Shown here: positions 18,878-28,316 of the stretch, piece after piece
How positions within the stretch are numbered: position 1 is the stretch's first letter
Layout of the letters: each line of letters starts with the position of its first letter
Source of the DNA: Chitinophaga pinensis
GTDB lineage: Bacteria; Bacteroidota; Bacteroidia; Chitinophagales; UBA10324
Direction: 5' to 3'
Assembly: GCA_945892775.1 (NCBI GenBank)
Contig: CAMDDP010000001.1
Coordinates: forward strand, 62,001 to 126,000
Length of the DNA stretch: 64,000 nt
Notes under the pieces: generated by a model
Seen by the model: the letters and a program-made list of their open reading frames with translations, nothing else
What the model was told of the DNA's origin: nothing
The model's database searches: none
Made by a program: the position numbers and the translations under genes

Positions 18878-19554
18878 TTTGTTTTTACAAAACCAATTGA
18901 CTGTAAAATATTTTCAAATTGCTCTCCATCCGGAAAAACTTTTACCGACTGTGGTAAATAAGTGTATGCTGATTTATCACGTGTTATCCATCGCCCAATT
19001 AAGGGACAAATCTGATTGAAGTAAAAATTAAAGCAGGTATTCACTATTTTATTTCGTGGATTACTAAATTCCAGAATTACTAATTTACCAGTTGGTTTTA
19101 ATACTCTATGAATTTCTTTTAAACCAATTTCTAAATGGGCAAAATTTCGTACTCCATATGCAACGGTTACGGCATCAAATTTATTGTTGTCAAATGGTAA
19201 TTGCTCCGCATCTGCCAACTGTAATTCTATTTTGTGCTGAAGCCCTAAATGTTCAATTTTCTTTTTACCGAAAGCAATCATCTCTATCGAAATATCACCA
19301 CCAATAATTTTTTCTGGGTTTAATTTTAATAATGCAATGGCAATGTCTGCTGTGCCGGTTGCAATATCTAAAATTTGTTTTGGATTTTCGTGTTTTAATT
19401 CATTTACTAATTTCTGCTTCCAAATATTATAAATGCCCAATGATAGTACGGTGTTCATTAAGTCGTAACGAGAAGCAATGTTGTTAAACATTTGGGTCAC
19501 TTGTTCTTTTTTATCAAGTGCAGATTCTGAATATGGAAGTACTTGCTTATTCAA
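18826..19554 (-). CDS. ubiE: Demethylmenaquinone methyltransferase (MenG/UbiE)
   Basis: Methylates demethylmenaquinone in the last step of menaquinone synthesis. SAM-binding motif ILDIATGTADIAIALL, N-terminal KKEQVTQMFNNIASRYDLMN and the GVRNFAHLEIGLKEIHRVLKP block are family signatures. There is no ATG before the conserved start region. I chose the TTG at 19554 (reading NKQVLPYSESALDKKEQV after the start) because relatives begin at this point and because a TAATTTGC element resembling a -7 box stands just before it; a TTG at 19596 would add 14 residues. The gene overlaps porT and is divergent from engB. Confidence 0.9.
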   Translation of the reverse strand: MNKQVLPYSESALDKKEQVTQMFNNIASRYDLMNTVLSLGIYNIWKQKLVNELKHENPKQILDIATGTADIAIALLKLNPEKIIGGDISIEMIAFGKKKIEHLGLQHKIELQLADAEQLPFDNNKFDAVTVAYGVRNFAHLEIGLKEIHRVLKPTGKLVILEFSNPRNKIVNTCFNFYFNQICPLIGRWITRDKSAYTYLPQSVKVFPDGEQFENILQSIGFVKTKWKTLSFGIATLYTGYK

Positions 19555-19580
19555 CAGGTGCAAATTACTTTCATTACATC

Positions 19581-19588
19581 TACATTTG
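19581..19588 (+). promoter_or_regulatory. Possible -7 box of engB
   Basis: TACATTTG matches TAnnTTTG and stands 19 nt before the engB ATG at 19608. The -33 element is not recognisable. The box lies in the short spacer shared with the divergent menG gene. Confidence 0.4.
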
Positions 19589-19607
19589 CCAATCAATTTT
19601 TTTTAAT

Positions 19608-20207
19608 ATGATAATTAAGTCAGCCATATTTAAGGGAAGTTTTAAAACGGTGGCACAATGCCCACCCGGAAAATTGCCAGAGTTTTCATTTATTGGAAGA
19701 AGTAATGTTGGCAAATCATCGCTTATTAATATGTTGCTTAATAAAAAGGACTTGGTAAAAGTCTCTGGTCGCCCTGGTAAAACACAATCTATTAATCACT
19801 TTCTTATAAACGATGGATTTTATTTTGTTGACTTACCTGGTTATGGCTTTGCATCGGTATCCAAAAAAGAGAAACATACTTGGAAAAAAATGATTTCTGA
19901 TTTTTTGCAGTTGCGAGAACAATTGCATAATACTTTTGTTTTGATAGATGCCCGACATGAACCATTAAAAATTGATTTGGATTTTATAAATCAATTTGGC
20001 GAATGGCAAATTCCTTTCTCTATTGTTTTTACTAAAGCTGATAAAGTAGGTAAAGATGTTATTGCCTCACATAAAAAGATGTTTGAAGATCGATTAGCCG
20101 AAACTTGGGAGACCCTCCCACCAATATTTATTTCCTCTGCCGAAATACAATTGGGCAGGGACGAGATTTTTAAGTATGTAGGTGGTATGATGGAGGCCGA
20201 AAAATAG
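19608..20207 (+). CDS. engB: Ribosome biogenesis GTP-binding protein EngB/YsxC
   Basis: Essential-type small GTPase for late 50S assembly. 199 residues when begun at MIIKSAIFKGSF. Earlier in-frame codons would add 30 residues that overlap menG and do not look conserved, so I took this start. G1 is GRSNVGKSS, the switch includes GRPGKTQSINHF, G3 is DLPGYGFA and G4 is TKADK. It is transcribed alone, divergently from menG. Confidence 0.95.
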   Translation: MIIKSAIFKGSFKTVAQCPPGKLPEFSFIGRSNVGKSSLINMLLNKKDLVKVSGRPGKTQSINHFLINDGFYFVDLPGYGFASVSKKEKHTWKKMISDFLQLREQLHNTFVLIDARHEPLKIDLDFINQFGEWQIPFSIVFTKADKVGKDVIASHKKMFEDRLAETWETLPPIFISSAEIQLGRDEIFKYVGGMMEAEK

Positions 20208-20309
20208 TTTTTTGCAGATTTATCAAATTATTTAGTAAAAATATACTGAGAGTAAAATATTTTTTTTCTTTCTGTGTATATACTATTTACAATTTTAGGC
20301 GTTTATTCT

Positions 20310-20456
20310 TTATTGAATGTAATTGCTAAGAGAATCTTTTAAAATTTTATTAAATTCTATTGCACCTCTCAAATTTAAATGGGTTGTATTGAAAAACATA
20401 TTATCTGGAAAATTAGTTTTTGCTTCTGAATGATTTACAAACTGACTTGTAATCCA
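20310..20456 (-). pseudogene. Decayed C-terminal fragment of an SGNH-hydrolase-like protein
   Basis: The minus strand of the gap after the MBL hydrolase holds a frame that reads as a protein tail with no start: HSEAKTNFPDNMFFNTTHLN followed by LRGAIEFNKILKDSLSNYIQ and a stop. The block FxxTTHLNxxGAxxFxKIL resembles the His-containing end of SGNH/GDSL and DltD-like acyl-handling enzymes. The frame is closed by a stop codon at 20457-20459, inside the hydrolase gene. I read it as the leftover of a mostly deleted gene. An OafA-type acyltransferase, a common partner of such enzymes, lies 2 kb away. Confidence 0.5.
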
Positions 20457-21199
20457 TCATAACTCAATTCAATTCCTTTCGGAAGTTGTTTATTTACTTC
20501 ATCATGCAATCCTAACTGATGGCTGATGTGTGTGAAGTAAGTCTTCTCTGCTTTAAATTCTTTCGCCATTTCTATGGCCTCTTCTAATGTAAAGTGAGAA
20601 ATGTGTTTCTCCTTTCTAAGCGCATTTAGCACTAGGTATTTTGTTCCATAGATTTTTTTCTTTTCTTCTTCTGGTATCTGATTGGCATCAGTGATGTAAG
20701 TAAAATTACCAAATCGAAAACCCATTACGGGCATTTTAAAATGTAAAACTTTTATGGGAATGATTTCTAAATTCTCAATAAAAAAATTGGCACACTCATT
20801 AATTGAATGAAAATTTAGCTCTGGAATTCCTGGGTAATCATTCTTTTCAAAAATGTATGGAAACTCATTGCGTAATTTTTGCTGTGTAAAACTAGTTGCA
20901 TAAACTTCCACTGGTTTTTTCATAAAATAATTGAATGCCCGAATGTCATCCATACCCGCTGTATGATCTTTATGACTGTGTGTGAAAATGAGTGCGTCGA
21001 GTTGCTGCACATTTTTGCGCAACATTTGTTGGCGAAAATCGGGTCCGCTGTCAATTACAATAACCTTCCCTTCATGCTCAATCATAATTGATGAGCGAAG
21101 GCGGTTGTCTTTTTTATTTGTTGAAGCGCAAACCTGGCAAGGGCAACTGATAACGGGAATACCCTGTGAAGTTCCTGTGCCAAGGAATGTGATTTTCAC
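20435..21199 (-). CDS. MBL-fold metallo-hydrolase (PhnP-like)
   Basis: 254 residues of metallo-beta-lactamase fold. It opens KITFLGTGTSQGIPVISCPC, with a Cys pair (CPCQVC) that in PhnP-type relatives binds an extra zinc. The di-metal site is FTHSHKDHTAGMDDIR, with DSGPDF before it and ITDAN and FTHISHQLG after it. The family includes cyclic phosphodiesterases and RNase Z relatives, and the substrate here is unknown. Its start overlaps the end of the small upstream gene by four bases (ATGA), so the two form an operon. Confidence 0.85.
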   Translation of the reverse strand: MKITFLGTGTSQGIPVISCPCQVCASTNKKDNRLRSSIMIEHEGKVIVIDSGPDFRQQMLRKNVQQLDALIFTHSHKDHTAGMDDIRAFNYFMKKPVEVYATSFTQQKLRNEFPYIFEKNDYPGIPELNFHSINECANFFIENLEIIPIKVLHFKMPVMGFRFGNFTYITDANQIPEEEKKKIYGTKYLVLNALRKEKHISHFTLEEAIEMAKEFKAEKTYFTHISHQLGLHDEVNKQLPKGIELSYDGLQVSL

Positions 21200-21468
21200 A
21201 CAGCCAGTTTTGTCTGTTGAAGATTTAAAACAAAGTTAGCTTCCTTCTCATCTAATTGTGAAAAATCAATATCCAATTTAGGAATCATTTCTAAAAAAGA
21301 ATTGATCCGTGATTCTAAATCAAAATATTTGTTGACCACAATTACTCTTCTATCTTGTAGTACACAATATCCAGCTTTGAACGAACCTTTTTCATAACGA
21401 ATAACATATCTTGATTCTTTTAAAATACTTTCAATTTTATGAAGGGAATGAGGAGTGTACTTAAACAT
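21196..21468 (-). CDS. Small conserved-looking protein of unknown function
   Basis: 90 residues from the ATG at 21468 (MFKYTPHSLHKIESILKESR). A longer form from a TTG at 21504 is possible but less likely. It contains SFKAGYCVLQDRRVIVVNKY and DLESRINSFLEMIP and ends close to the MBL start with a 4-base overlap. There is no signal peptide or membrane segment, and it looks like a small alpha/beta cytosolic protein. I do not recognise the family. Tight coupling to the hydrolase suggests a joint role. Confidence 0.7.
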   Translation of the reverse strand: MFKYTPHSLHKIESILKESRYVIRYEKGSFKAGYCVLQDRRVIVVNKYFDLESRINSFLEMIPKLDIDFSQLDEKEANFVLNLQQTKLAV

Positions 21469-21594
21469 ATAAGTTTTATTATGTTTCAAATATAGAAAAG
21501 GCAAAGGTGTAGCCGCAACACAATAAATTTGATTGTTAGTTTGTTAATAAACAATTGAGTTGGCAGTTTGATAGCGCTGAATTAGGTTTGACTC

Positions 21595-22212
21595 ATGTAT
21601 ATAAAAATTTTATTTATCGTTATTTGTCTTTTCTTATTTGATTCAGCCGACGCACAATTCAAAGGCGGTTTTTATGCTGGTGTCAATGGAACCCAGGTAG
21701 ATGGTGATAGGATTGCGGGCTTTTATAAGTTAGGAGCTAATCTGGCAGTGGTTGTTGAGTATCCAATTGATGATCATTTTGGAGCTTCAATGGAAATTGC
21801 CTATTCTCAAAAAGGAAGTCAAACAAAATGGCAGCAAGGAGTACCCCGTCAATATTTTTTAAAGTTAGATTATGTTGAAGTTCCGTTGATGTTAAACTAT
21901 CATGACAATAAAAAAGTAACCCTAAGTGCTGGCGTTGGAATTAATGCGCTTGTTAATAATTATGAAGAAATTAATAATTATAACCCTACAACTAATTTAT
22001 CGAGTATTCTCAGCTTAAAAAAAACTGATATTGAGGTAAAAGTGGGCGGCTCCTACCAATTGAGCAGTCATTTTATGATAAATGTCGTTTACTCTTATTC
22101 AATTGTGTCAATGGGTGTTTCTAATGATAGTCCTTATCTTAATGGAGGATTATTTAACAATTTGGTTGCTTTCCGTTTGGGATATATGATTAAAGGTAGG
22201 GCGAGTTTGTAG
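21595..22212 (+). CDS. Outer-membrane beta-barrel protein
   Basis: 205 residues with a signal peptide (ending DSADA before Q21) and an eight-strand-type barrel of the OMP_b-brl/PorT-like superfamily: GGFYAGVNGTQVDGD, GANLAVVVEYPID, GASMEIAYSQKGSQ, LDYVEVPLMLNY and a final aromatic strand (NNLVAFRLGYMIKG). This barrel family is abundant in Bacteroidota and mostly uncharacterised. It is less similar to PorT than the protein at 18.1 kb. A TAGGTTTG box at 21583-21590 sits right before the ATG. Confidence 0.78.
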   Translation: MYIKILFIVICLFLFDSADAQFKGGFYAGVNGTQVDGDRIAGFYKLGANLAVVVEYPIDDHFGASMEIAYSQKGSQTKWQQGVPRQYFLKLDYVEVPLMLNYHDNKKVTLSAGVGINALVNNYEEINNYNPTTNLSSILSLKKTDIEVKVGGSYQLSSHFMINVVYSYSIVSMGVSNDSPYLNGGLFNNLVAFRLGYMIKGRASL

Positions 22213-22295
22213 TTTAGAGTTTAAATCAATACAATATTTTGATACATAGTAATAAATAAAAAGAGGCTCATACTTGCGTTGATGAATTTTAATTA

Positions 22296-23408
22296 ATGCT
22301 TAAAGAAAAAAAACATTTCGAAAACTTTGATAGCCTAAGGGCGGTTGCAGCGTTATTGGTTCTCTTATATCATTTCACATTGTGGCTTCATTTTCCTAAA
22401 GGAATTTTTTATGACACCATTCAAAAAGCAATTTCTTTTAATCATTACGGAGGCCCCTTGGCAGTAAGATTTTTTTTTACACTTAGTGGTTTTTTAATTA
22501 CTTACTTAATGTTTGAAGAAAAAGAAAGGAATGGAAACTTTAATATTATAAATTTCTATATAAGAAGAGCATTACGCATTTGGCCAATTTACTTCATCTC
22601 ATTAATAATTGGTTTTGTAGTGTATCCATTGCTTTTGGAATGGCAGCACATCAAATTTCATGAAGTTTCTAATCCTGTTTTCTTCTCTCTTTTTCTTGCT
22701 AATTTTGATGTGATGTATCATCATCATCCAATTAATGGATTGCTTGGTTTACAATGGAGTGTGGCAGTAGAAGAACAGTTTTATCTTTTAGCACCATTGT
22801 TTTTTTTATTGCTAAGTAAAAAAATATTTCCTTGGTTTCAGTTAATTCTTATTTCAATTTCTTATGTTTTTTATCTTAAACATTGGAACGATGGATCCTC
22901 AATTCCACACTATCACACTTTATGTATTCTCAGTTATTTATCTTTTGGAAGTTTAGCGGCATGGGTGTGTTTTTTTCAATTGAAAAGGATAGAAAAAGTG
23001 TTGGACTTGATAAATAAAATTTCAATTTTTATAATTTATACTTCTGTGTTGCTTTTTATTTTTTTCTTTGATGATATTCATCAGCTGTTTCCTTCAGTTA
23101 ACGCCATTGTATTGAAAGTAATCACTACGCTATTTTTTATATTTATAATTATTGAACAGACTTATTCAATTCACTCTTTTTATAAAATTGGACAAATTAA
23201 AATTCTTAATTATCTTGGGAAAATTAGTTATGGATTGTACATCTATCACATGACGGCTATTTATTTAGTGATTTTTTTATTTAAAAAAGATGAAAGTACA
23301 ATTTGGCTTCAGATGTTTGTTGCGCTTTTTTTAACCATTAGTATAAGCGCTTTTAGTTTTAAGTATATTGAAAAATATTTTCAAGAAATAAAGAAAAAAT
23401 TTATTTAA
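22296..23408 (+). CDS. Membrane acyltransferase, OafA/YrhL (acyltransferase 3) family
   Basis: 370 residues with about ten membrane segments. It transfers acyl (often acetyl) groups to surface sugars. The catalytic start FDSLRAVAALLVLLYHF contains the conserved Arg-Ala and His; FFTLSGFLITYLMFEE, FYIRRALRIWPIYF and WSVAVEEQFYLLAPLFF are the other family blocks. There is no fused SGNH domain. The substrate is unknown, with LPS or capsule sugar the usual target. A degraded SGNH-like fragment lies about 1.8 kb upstream on the other strand. Confidence 0.9.
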   Translation: MLKEKKHFENFDSLRAVAALLVLLYHFTLWLHFPKGIFYDTIQKAISFNHYGGPLAVRFFFTLSGFLITYLMFEEKERNGNFNIINFYIRRALRIWPIYFISLIIGFVVYPLLLEWQHIKFHEVSNPVFFSLFLANFDVMYHHHPINGLLGLQWSVAVEEQFYLLAPLFFLLLSKKIFPWFQLILISISYVFYLKHWNDGSSIPHYHTLCILSYLSFGSLAAWVCFFQLKRIEKVLDLINKISIFIIYTSVLLFIFFFDDIHQLFPSVNAIVLKVITTLFFIFIIIEQTYSIHSFYKIGQIKILNYLGKISYGLYIYHMTAIYLVIFLFKKDESTIWLQMFVALFLTISISAFSFKYIEKYFQEIKKKFI

Positions 23409-23439
23409 AAATATTTTAACCGATAATTTTTTTCATTAA

Positions 23440-24501
23440 TTAATTCTCGATTTCAAACAATACTCCGCCCATATTTCCGGGTGGTTTTTTGCCTAGGTGT
23501 CGATACGATTTATCAGTTGCTTCGCGACCACGAGGGGTGCGTTTTAAATATCCTTCCTGAATTAAAAATGGTTCATATACTTCTTCAATGGTTCCAGCTT
23601 CTTCACCTACAGCTGTTGCAATTGTTGTTATACCAACCGGACCTCCTTTGAATTTATCAATAATTGCAGAGAGAATCCTATTGTCCATTTCGTCTAACCC
23701 ATGTTCATCAACATTGAGAGCTTTCAACCCATACTTTGCAATTTCTAAATCAATTTTTCCATTGCCTTTCACCTGAGCGAAATCGCGTACTCGCCTCAAT
23801 AGTGCGTTGGCAATACGAGGTGTGCCTCGGCTGCGCCCACCTATTTCCACCACAGCTTCTTTTGATATTGATGTTTTTAAAATATCAGAAGACCGTTCAA
23901 TAATTTTATTCAAAACATCAAAAGTATAATATTCCAATCTCGAAGTAATGCCAAATCGGGAGCGCAGTGGTGATGACAATAAACCTGATCGTGTAGTAGC
24001 GCCAACTAATGTGAATTGGTTTAAATTAAGTTGTATGCTTCGAGCATTTGGACCACTATCGAGCATGATATCAATTTTATAATCTTCCATGGCCGAATAC
24101 AAATACTCTTCAACAACAGTGGAGAGGCGATGAATTTCATCAATGAATAATACATCACGCTCCCCAAGGTTAGTTAGTAGCCCGGCGAGGTCAGCAGGTT
24201 TTTCTAATACTGGACCAGAAGTGATTTTAATATTTACTCCTAATTCATGCGCAATGATGTGCGACAAGGTTGTTTTTCCCAATCCGGGTGGGCCGTGTAA
24301 TAACACATGGTCAAGCGCTTCCCCTCTTTGTTTAGCCGCTTTAATGAATACCTTCAGATTTTCAACGATCTGTGGTTGGCCCATGAACTCGTTGAACTCA
24401 GCGGGTCGAAGAACTTTTTCAAGTTCTTTTTCTTCCGATGAAAGCGCTTCATTTTCTGATTCTAAATTAGGGTTGCGTGGCATATTATTGGTAGGTTTCA
24501 A
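23440..24501 (-). CDS. ruvB: Holliday junction branch migration helicase RuvB
   Basis: Hexameric AAA+ motor that drives branch migration with RuvA. 353 residues. Walker [12 protein letters not shown], Walker [11 protein letters not shown], sensor 1 [20 protein letters not shown], which includes the arginine finger, and the winged-helix end [18 protein letters not shown] are all present. The N-terminal 20 residues are a polar extension before the conserved [12 protein letters not shown]. It is divergent from the exported GATase-like protein gene. Confidence 0.97.
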   Translation of the reverse strand: MKPTNNMPRNPNLESENEALSSEEKELEKVLRPAEFNEFMGQPQIVENLKVFIKAAKQRGEALDHVLLHGPPGLGKTTLSHIIAHELGVNIKITSGPVLEKPADLAGLLTNLGERDVLFIDEIHRLSTVVEEYLYSAMEDYKIDIMLDSGPNARSIQLNLNQFTLVGATTRSGLLSSPLRSRFGITSRLEYYTFDVLNKIIERSSDILKTSISKEAVVEIGGRSRGTPRIANALLRRVRDFAQVKGNGKIDLEIAKYGLKALNVDEHGLDEMDNRILSAIIDKFKGGPVGITTIATAVGEEAGTIEEVYEPFLIQEGYLKRTPRGREATDKSYRHLGKKPPGNMGGVLFEIEN

Positions 24502-24635
24502 ACCTACACGAAAATTGGGTCGAAAAAAATTTCAATTACACACAATATAGTTTCAGTTATATAATTATGCTTACACACATTTAATATTCGGAAAGATTTT
24601 TGTAAGACATTGTCAGTTCAATTAAATTTACCACC

Positions 24636-25892
24636 GTGAAAAAAAGTATCGCCCTAATCGTTTCTCTTTTATTTATTGTTCAAAATTCTTTTGCCTCCAT
24701 CATTTTAATTCCGATGGATTTAAAACAGTCGGAACATCTAAAGGCTTATGGAATTGCTTACTGGATTCTAAAGCATGACATTACTGTTGATTGGCTTTTG
24801 AATTATAGAGGGGGAAGTTTTGCATTCCCATACAATAAAATATTTGAAGATGAATGTATGGTTCGTGGTATAAATTATGAAGTTGTACCCGACGCTAAGT
24901 ATCAATCTATAATTGCTGAAATTCAAAATCCTGAAGTGAATCAGGATATTGTAAAATTGGAAAAAGCCCCTAAGATTGCTGTGTATTCTCCCAAAAATAA
25001 ACTGCCGTGGGACGATGCGGTGACCATGGTTTTAACTTATGCAGAAATTCCTTATGATTTAGTTTATGATGATGATGTAATGGAAGGAAAACTTCCTTTG
25101 TATGATTGGTTGCACTTGCATCACGAAGATTTTACTGGTCAGTATGGCAAGTTTTATGCGCAATTTGGAACTCAGCCTTGGTTCAGAGATGATGAAAAAA
25201 TTCAAGAGGCTTCGGCACAGAAGTGGGGCTTTCAGAAGGTATCCCAATTAAAGTTAGCCGTGGCACATAACATTCGTAATTATGTGGCAGGAGGAGGTTT
25301 TTTATTTGCGATGTGTTCAGCCACTGATTCATACGATATTGCTCTTGCTGCTGATGGGCTGGATATTTGTGGAAGTATAAATGATGGTGACCCTATGGAT
25401 ATTGATGCGCAGAAGAAATTGAATTTCAATAACTGTTTTGCATTTGAAAATTTTAATATCGTTACCAATCCAATGGAATATGAATTCAGCAATATTGATG
25501 CAACTAACACACGCCCGAAAATGGAGGATGATTATTTCACACTATTTGATTTTTCAGCAAAGTATGACCCAGTGCCAACAATGTTGTGTCAAGATCATAC
25601 TAAAACCATAAAGGGATTCATGGGGCAGACTACTGATTTTCACGAGCAGTATATAAAATCAGAGGTCTTGATTATGGGTGAATACAAACCATTAAATATT
25701 GCCAGATACATGCATGGGAGTTTTGGAAAAGGTATGTGGACTTTTTATGGGGGACATGATCCGGAAGATTACCAACACATGGTTTACGATCCACCAACAG
25801 AATTGGCGTTGCATCCAAATTCTCCGGGTTATCGATTGATATTAAATAATGTTTTGTTTCCCGCAGCAAAAAAGAAACACCAAAAAACCTGA
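24636..25892 (+). CDS. Exported protein of unknown function (often labelled asparagine synthetase B in Bacteroidota)
   Basis: 418 residues, starting at a GTG codon, with a signal peptide (MKKSIALIVSLLFIVQNSFA). It begins the mature part with LIPMDLKQSEHLKAYGIAYW. The middle holds VAGGGFLFAMCSATDSYDIAL and the end has YGGHDPEDYQHMVYDPP, which recall class I glutamine-amidotransferase/ThuA-like folds with a Cys-containing turn. I recall homologues labelled asparagine synthetase B, but no N-type ATP pyrophosphatase motif is visible, so that name is not supported. It overlaps the next small exported gene by one base (TGATG). Confidence 0.7.
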   Translation: MKKSIALIVSLLFIVQNSFASIILIPMDLKQSEHLKAYGIAYWILKHDITVDWLLNYRGGSFAFPYNKIFEDECMVRGINYEVVPDAKYQSIIAEIQNPEVNQDIVKLEKAPKIAVYSPKNKLPWDDAVTMVLTYAEIPYDLVYDDDVMEGKLPLYDWLHLHHEDFTGQYGKFYAQFGTQPWFRDDEKIQEASAQKWGFQKVSQLKLAVAHNIRNYVAGGGFLFAMCSATDSYDIALAADGLDICGSINDGDPMDIDAQKKLNFNNCFAFENFNIVTNPMEYEFSNIDATNTRPKMEDDYFTLFDFSAKYDPVPTMLCQDHTKTIKGFMGQTTDFHEQYIKSEVLIMGEYKPLNIARYMHGSFGKGMWTFYGGHDPEDYQHMVYDPPTELALHPNSPGYRLILNNVLFPAAKKKHQKT

Positions 25893-26347
25893 TGAAAAAA
25901 ATTATTGGTGCTTTTTTTCTTTTTATCAGTGTAACATCCTTTGCGCAAGATTGTTTGGATATTGTTGCACAAAATAAAATGAAATCCATTATCAGTTTAA
26001 ATGGAGATTATGAAACTGATTTTGAAAAAAATATTAATATCACTGGCGAAAAGATTTCAATGCTTACCATTGAAACAGAAGGCGATTATCAGTATGTAAT
26101 TATGTTGGTTTGTAAAAGTGGAATAAAGGGTTGCGGTTTGGAATTGCAGGATGAAAGCGGAACACTGTTGAATTATGTTTTGAATTATGCTGGTGCAGAT
26201 AATTATTATGCAACTATAGAATTTGATTCTAATTTTAAAAGCGTGTATCGTATTTTATGTACTGCCGCTTCTTCTTGCTGTGCTAAATTGGTTTTATTGA
26301 GTAGGGTGAATGAAGATGAAGACGAAAAAACAAAACGGAAATATTAA
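25892..26347 (+). CDS. Small exported protein of unknown function
   Basis: 151 residues with a signal peptide ending TSFA before QDC. The mature part is predicted beta-rich, with YQYVIMLVCKSGIKGCGLEL and YRILCTAASSCCAKLVLLSR; it has several cysteines (about six), suggesting disulfides in the periplasm, and a very charged tail (EDEDEKTKRKY). I do not recognise the family. It shares one base with the preceding exported protein gene, so the pair is co-translated and probably works together. Confidence 0.65.
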   Translation: MKKIIGAFFLFISVTSFAQDCLDIVAQNKMKSIISLNGDYETDFEKNINITGEKISMLTIETEGDYQYVIMLVCKSGIKGCGLELQDESGTLLNYVLNYAGADNYYATIEFDSNFKSVYRILCTAASSCCAKLVLLSRVNEDEDEKTKRKY

Positions 26348-26402
26348 GTGGTAGCATTCAGGTTAAGATCCTGATAATACCCTATTAATAGGCAAATAGA
26401 AA

Positions 26403-28307
26403 TTAATTCCAGAACATCCAGCTCACCCCAAATTTTAAATTAAGGTCAGCAGCTGGGTAATTAGGAGCGGTAAAATATCCGGGAGCAAATAAATGTTGGT
26501 CTAAGTTTTCTAAGCGCAAAAATATTCTTGCGGACTTCACTTTTAGATTGATAAAAAAATCGGCAACAGGATAATACTTCATCAACTCATTATTCTGTTT
26601 ATAAAAAGTAAGCATGGCAGGATTGAAAGCTGGAGCGTAATAATCACTCACATAATTTATTGCTAAACCAGTGCAAAGTTTTAGTGCTTTTTTAAAAAGA
26701 TTGCCTTCGAAATAGAAGACATGCCGACCTACATAAGTTGGAAAATAAAATATTTTTTCATCTAATTGATTTATTCCAATTTCATTATCCCAATGAAATT
26801 TACCCAGTTTAAAATTTTTGGATACATAAATACACCAACCATTTAATGTGCCGATGTATTGTGTTGGTTCGGCAGTAACGGAGTAATAGGACGGGTTTTT
26901 ATTGATAATATATTTTATACCAACCGTGGTGTTAGAGTGATAATTAGTAAATGCTAATTCGGCCAATGATTCTGTTGCTGGGGTAAAAGAGTGGTTCCAG
27001 AAGTAATGATTGGAATAATAATGATTCATTACCCATGATGTGGGAATTCTATTGGTTTGAATCATAAAATATAAATATTGATATGAATTAGAAGAATAAG
27101 TTAAATAGGAATTTAAATGATATTCGATATCACGAGTTGAAATTTTTCCGAGTGATGCATCAAGAAAAAAGTGAAGTTTTTTTAATTCCTTTTTAACATT
27201 TGAGTATTGTGAAGAAAGTTCAAAGCCTATTTTCATTTCATTGATAAAAGCATTTGAATGGTAAGTAAAAGAGTGCAAATCATGAGAGGCATAAATTCTA
27301 AAAGGAAACTTTCTCATCACTACGTTGGAAGAATTTTGACTCTTTATGTTTTCCCATTTCAATGAAATTTCATTGTGTAAATCAGAATAAGAAGAGGTGT
27401 CCTTAGTTGTTTCAGAACTTAAAAATTGTGTATTCTGAAAGAATGGAAAATCAAGGCTATCGTCAGTAAATCCAAAAGCATATTTTTTATAATCAATGTG
27501 ATGTTGCAAGCGAATGGAGGAATTAAATTGTTGCTGGTAAGTAGTGTCGTTAATTTTTGTAACATATTTATTTCCCCAACTATAAGAATGATATGCGCCA
27601 TAATGATTGCCTCGCAATGAAGCTGAAGCATTATTGAGATTTACATTCGTCAGTGATTTGTCAATGAGTAAAGGGTCGGTAAATACACTGTCATCATTTA
27701 TACCGCCATTCAATTCCCATTTTAATCGATTGAGAATTACATAGGGTGAAATTTGGTATCGCTGATTTTTTGAGTTTACATCAGCAAATACATCTATGTC
27801 AGATACATTAGAATGTTGTCGAGGATATAACCCTGGAACTCCGTGTCGAAGAAATTCAATTCCTATATTAATGTTTCGGCCAAAGTTCTGTGTATGTGTT
27901 CCTACTAACTGTTGTTCATTTTTACTTCCAGAGGTGTAAAATAAATGAGTGTAAGGTTTGACTGTATTATAAAAATGTAATTCTTCAGGAGTTACTAAGT
28001 AGTGGGCAACGCTTTCAGTCATTCCCCATTTTAACCCGGTTTCATATTGAGAACGATAAAAAGTTTTGAATCCAGGAGTCGCATTTACACCAAGATTCAT
28101 CCAACCGAATTGTTGATGCATTAAATCATATTCGTGAATAAGCGTGATGCTGGTATCTACTACTCTTAAATAATTGCGATTATTCGGATGAAAATATCTT
28201 GTCCATGTTGGATTGTATCTATGGTAGGACGAATCATCTCCTATTGCGATAGCTTTATCAGAAATGATAACAACAAATAAAAAAAATAAAAATAGCTTTT
28301 TGATCAT
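26403..28307 (-). CDS. Putative outer-membrane porin (Porin_10-type)
   Basis: 634 residues with a signal peptide (MIKKLFLFFLFVVIISDKAIA). The rest is rich in aromatic beta strands typical of a large barrel (FGRNINIGIEFLRHG; FHWDNEIGINQL) and ends WMFWN, the aromatic-terminated strand of outer-membrane proteins. The conserved N-terminal PTWTRYFHPNNRNYLRVVDT matches the Bacteroidota putative porin family. The substrate is unknown. The purine nucleoside phosphorylase gene is 9 bp upstream on the same strand, so a nucleoside-uptake link is possible but only inferred. Confidence 0.78.
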   Translation of the reverse strand: MIKKLFLFFLFVVIISDKAIAIGDDSSYHRYNPTWTRYFHPNNRNYLRVVDTSITLIHEYDLMHQQFGWMNLGVNATPGFKTFYRSQYETGLKWGMTESVAHYLVTPEELHFYNTVKPYTHLFYTSGSKNEQQLVGTHTQNFGRNINIGIEFLRHGVPGLYPRQHSNVSDIDVFADVNSKNQRYQISPYVILNRLKWELNGGINDDSVFTDPLLIDKSLTNVNLNNASASLRGNHYGAYHSYSWGNKYVTKINDTTYQQQFNSSIRLQHHIDYKKYAFGFTDDSLDFPFFQNTQFLSSETTKDTSSYSDLHNEISLKWENIKSQNSSNVVMRKFPFRIYASHDLHSFTYHSNAFINEMKIGFELSSQYSNVKKELKKLHFFLDASLGKISTRDIEYHLNSYLTYSSNSYQYLYFMIQTNRIPTSWVMNHYYSNHYFWNHSFTPATESLAELAFTNYHSNTTVGIKYIINKNPSYYSVTAEPTQYIGTLNGWCIYVSKNFKLGKFHWDNEIGINQLDEKIFYFPTYVGRHVFYFEGNLFKKALKLCTGLAINYVSDYYAPAFNPAMLTFYKQNNELMKYYPVADFFINLKVKSARIFLRLENLDQHLFAPGYFTAPNYPAADLNLKFGVSWMFWN

Positions 28308-28316
28308 TTATAATTT

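Noticed and set aside
19518-19607. Thirty-residue N-terminal extension of EngB
   Set aside because: It overlaps the menG gene and has a low-quality GTG start; the family begins at the ATG at 19608.
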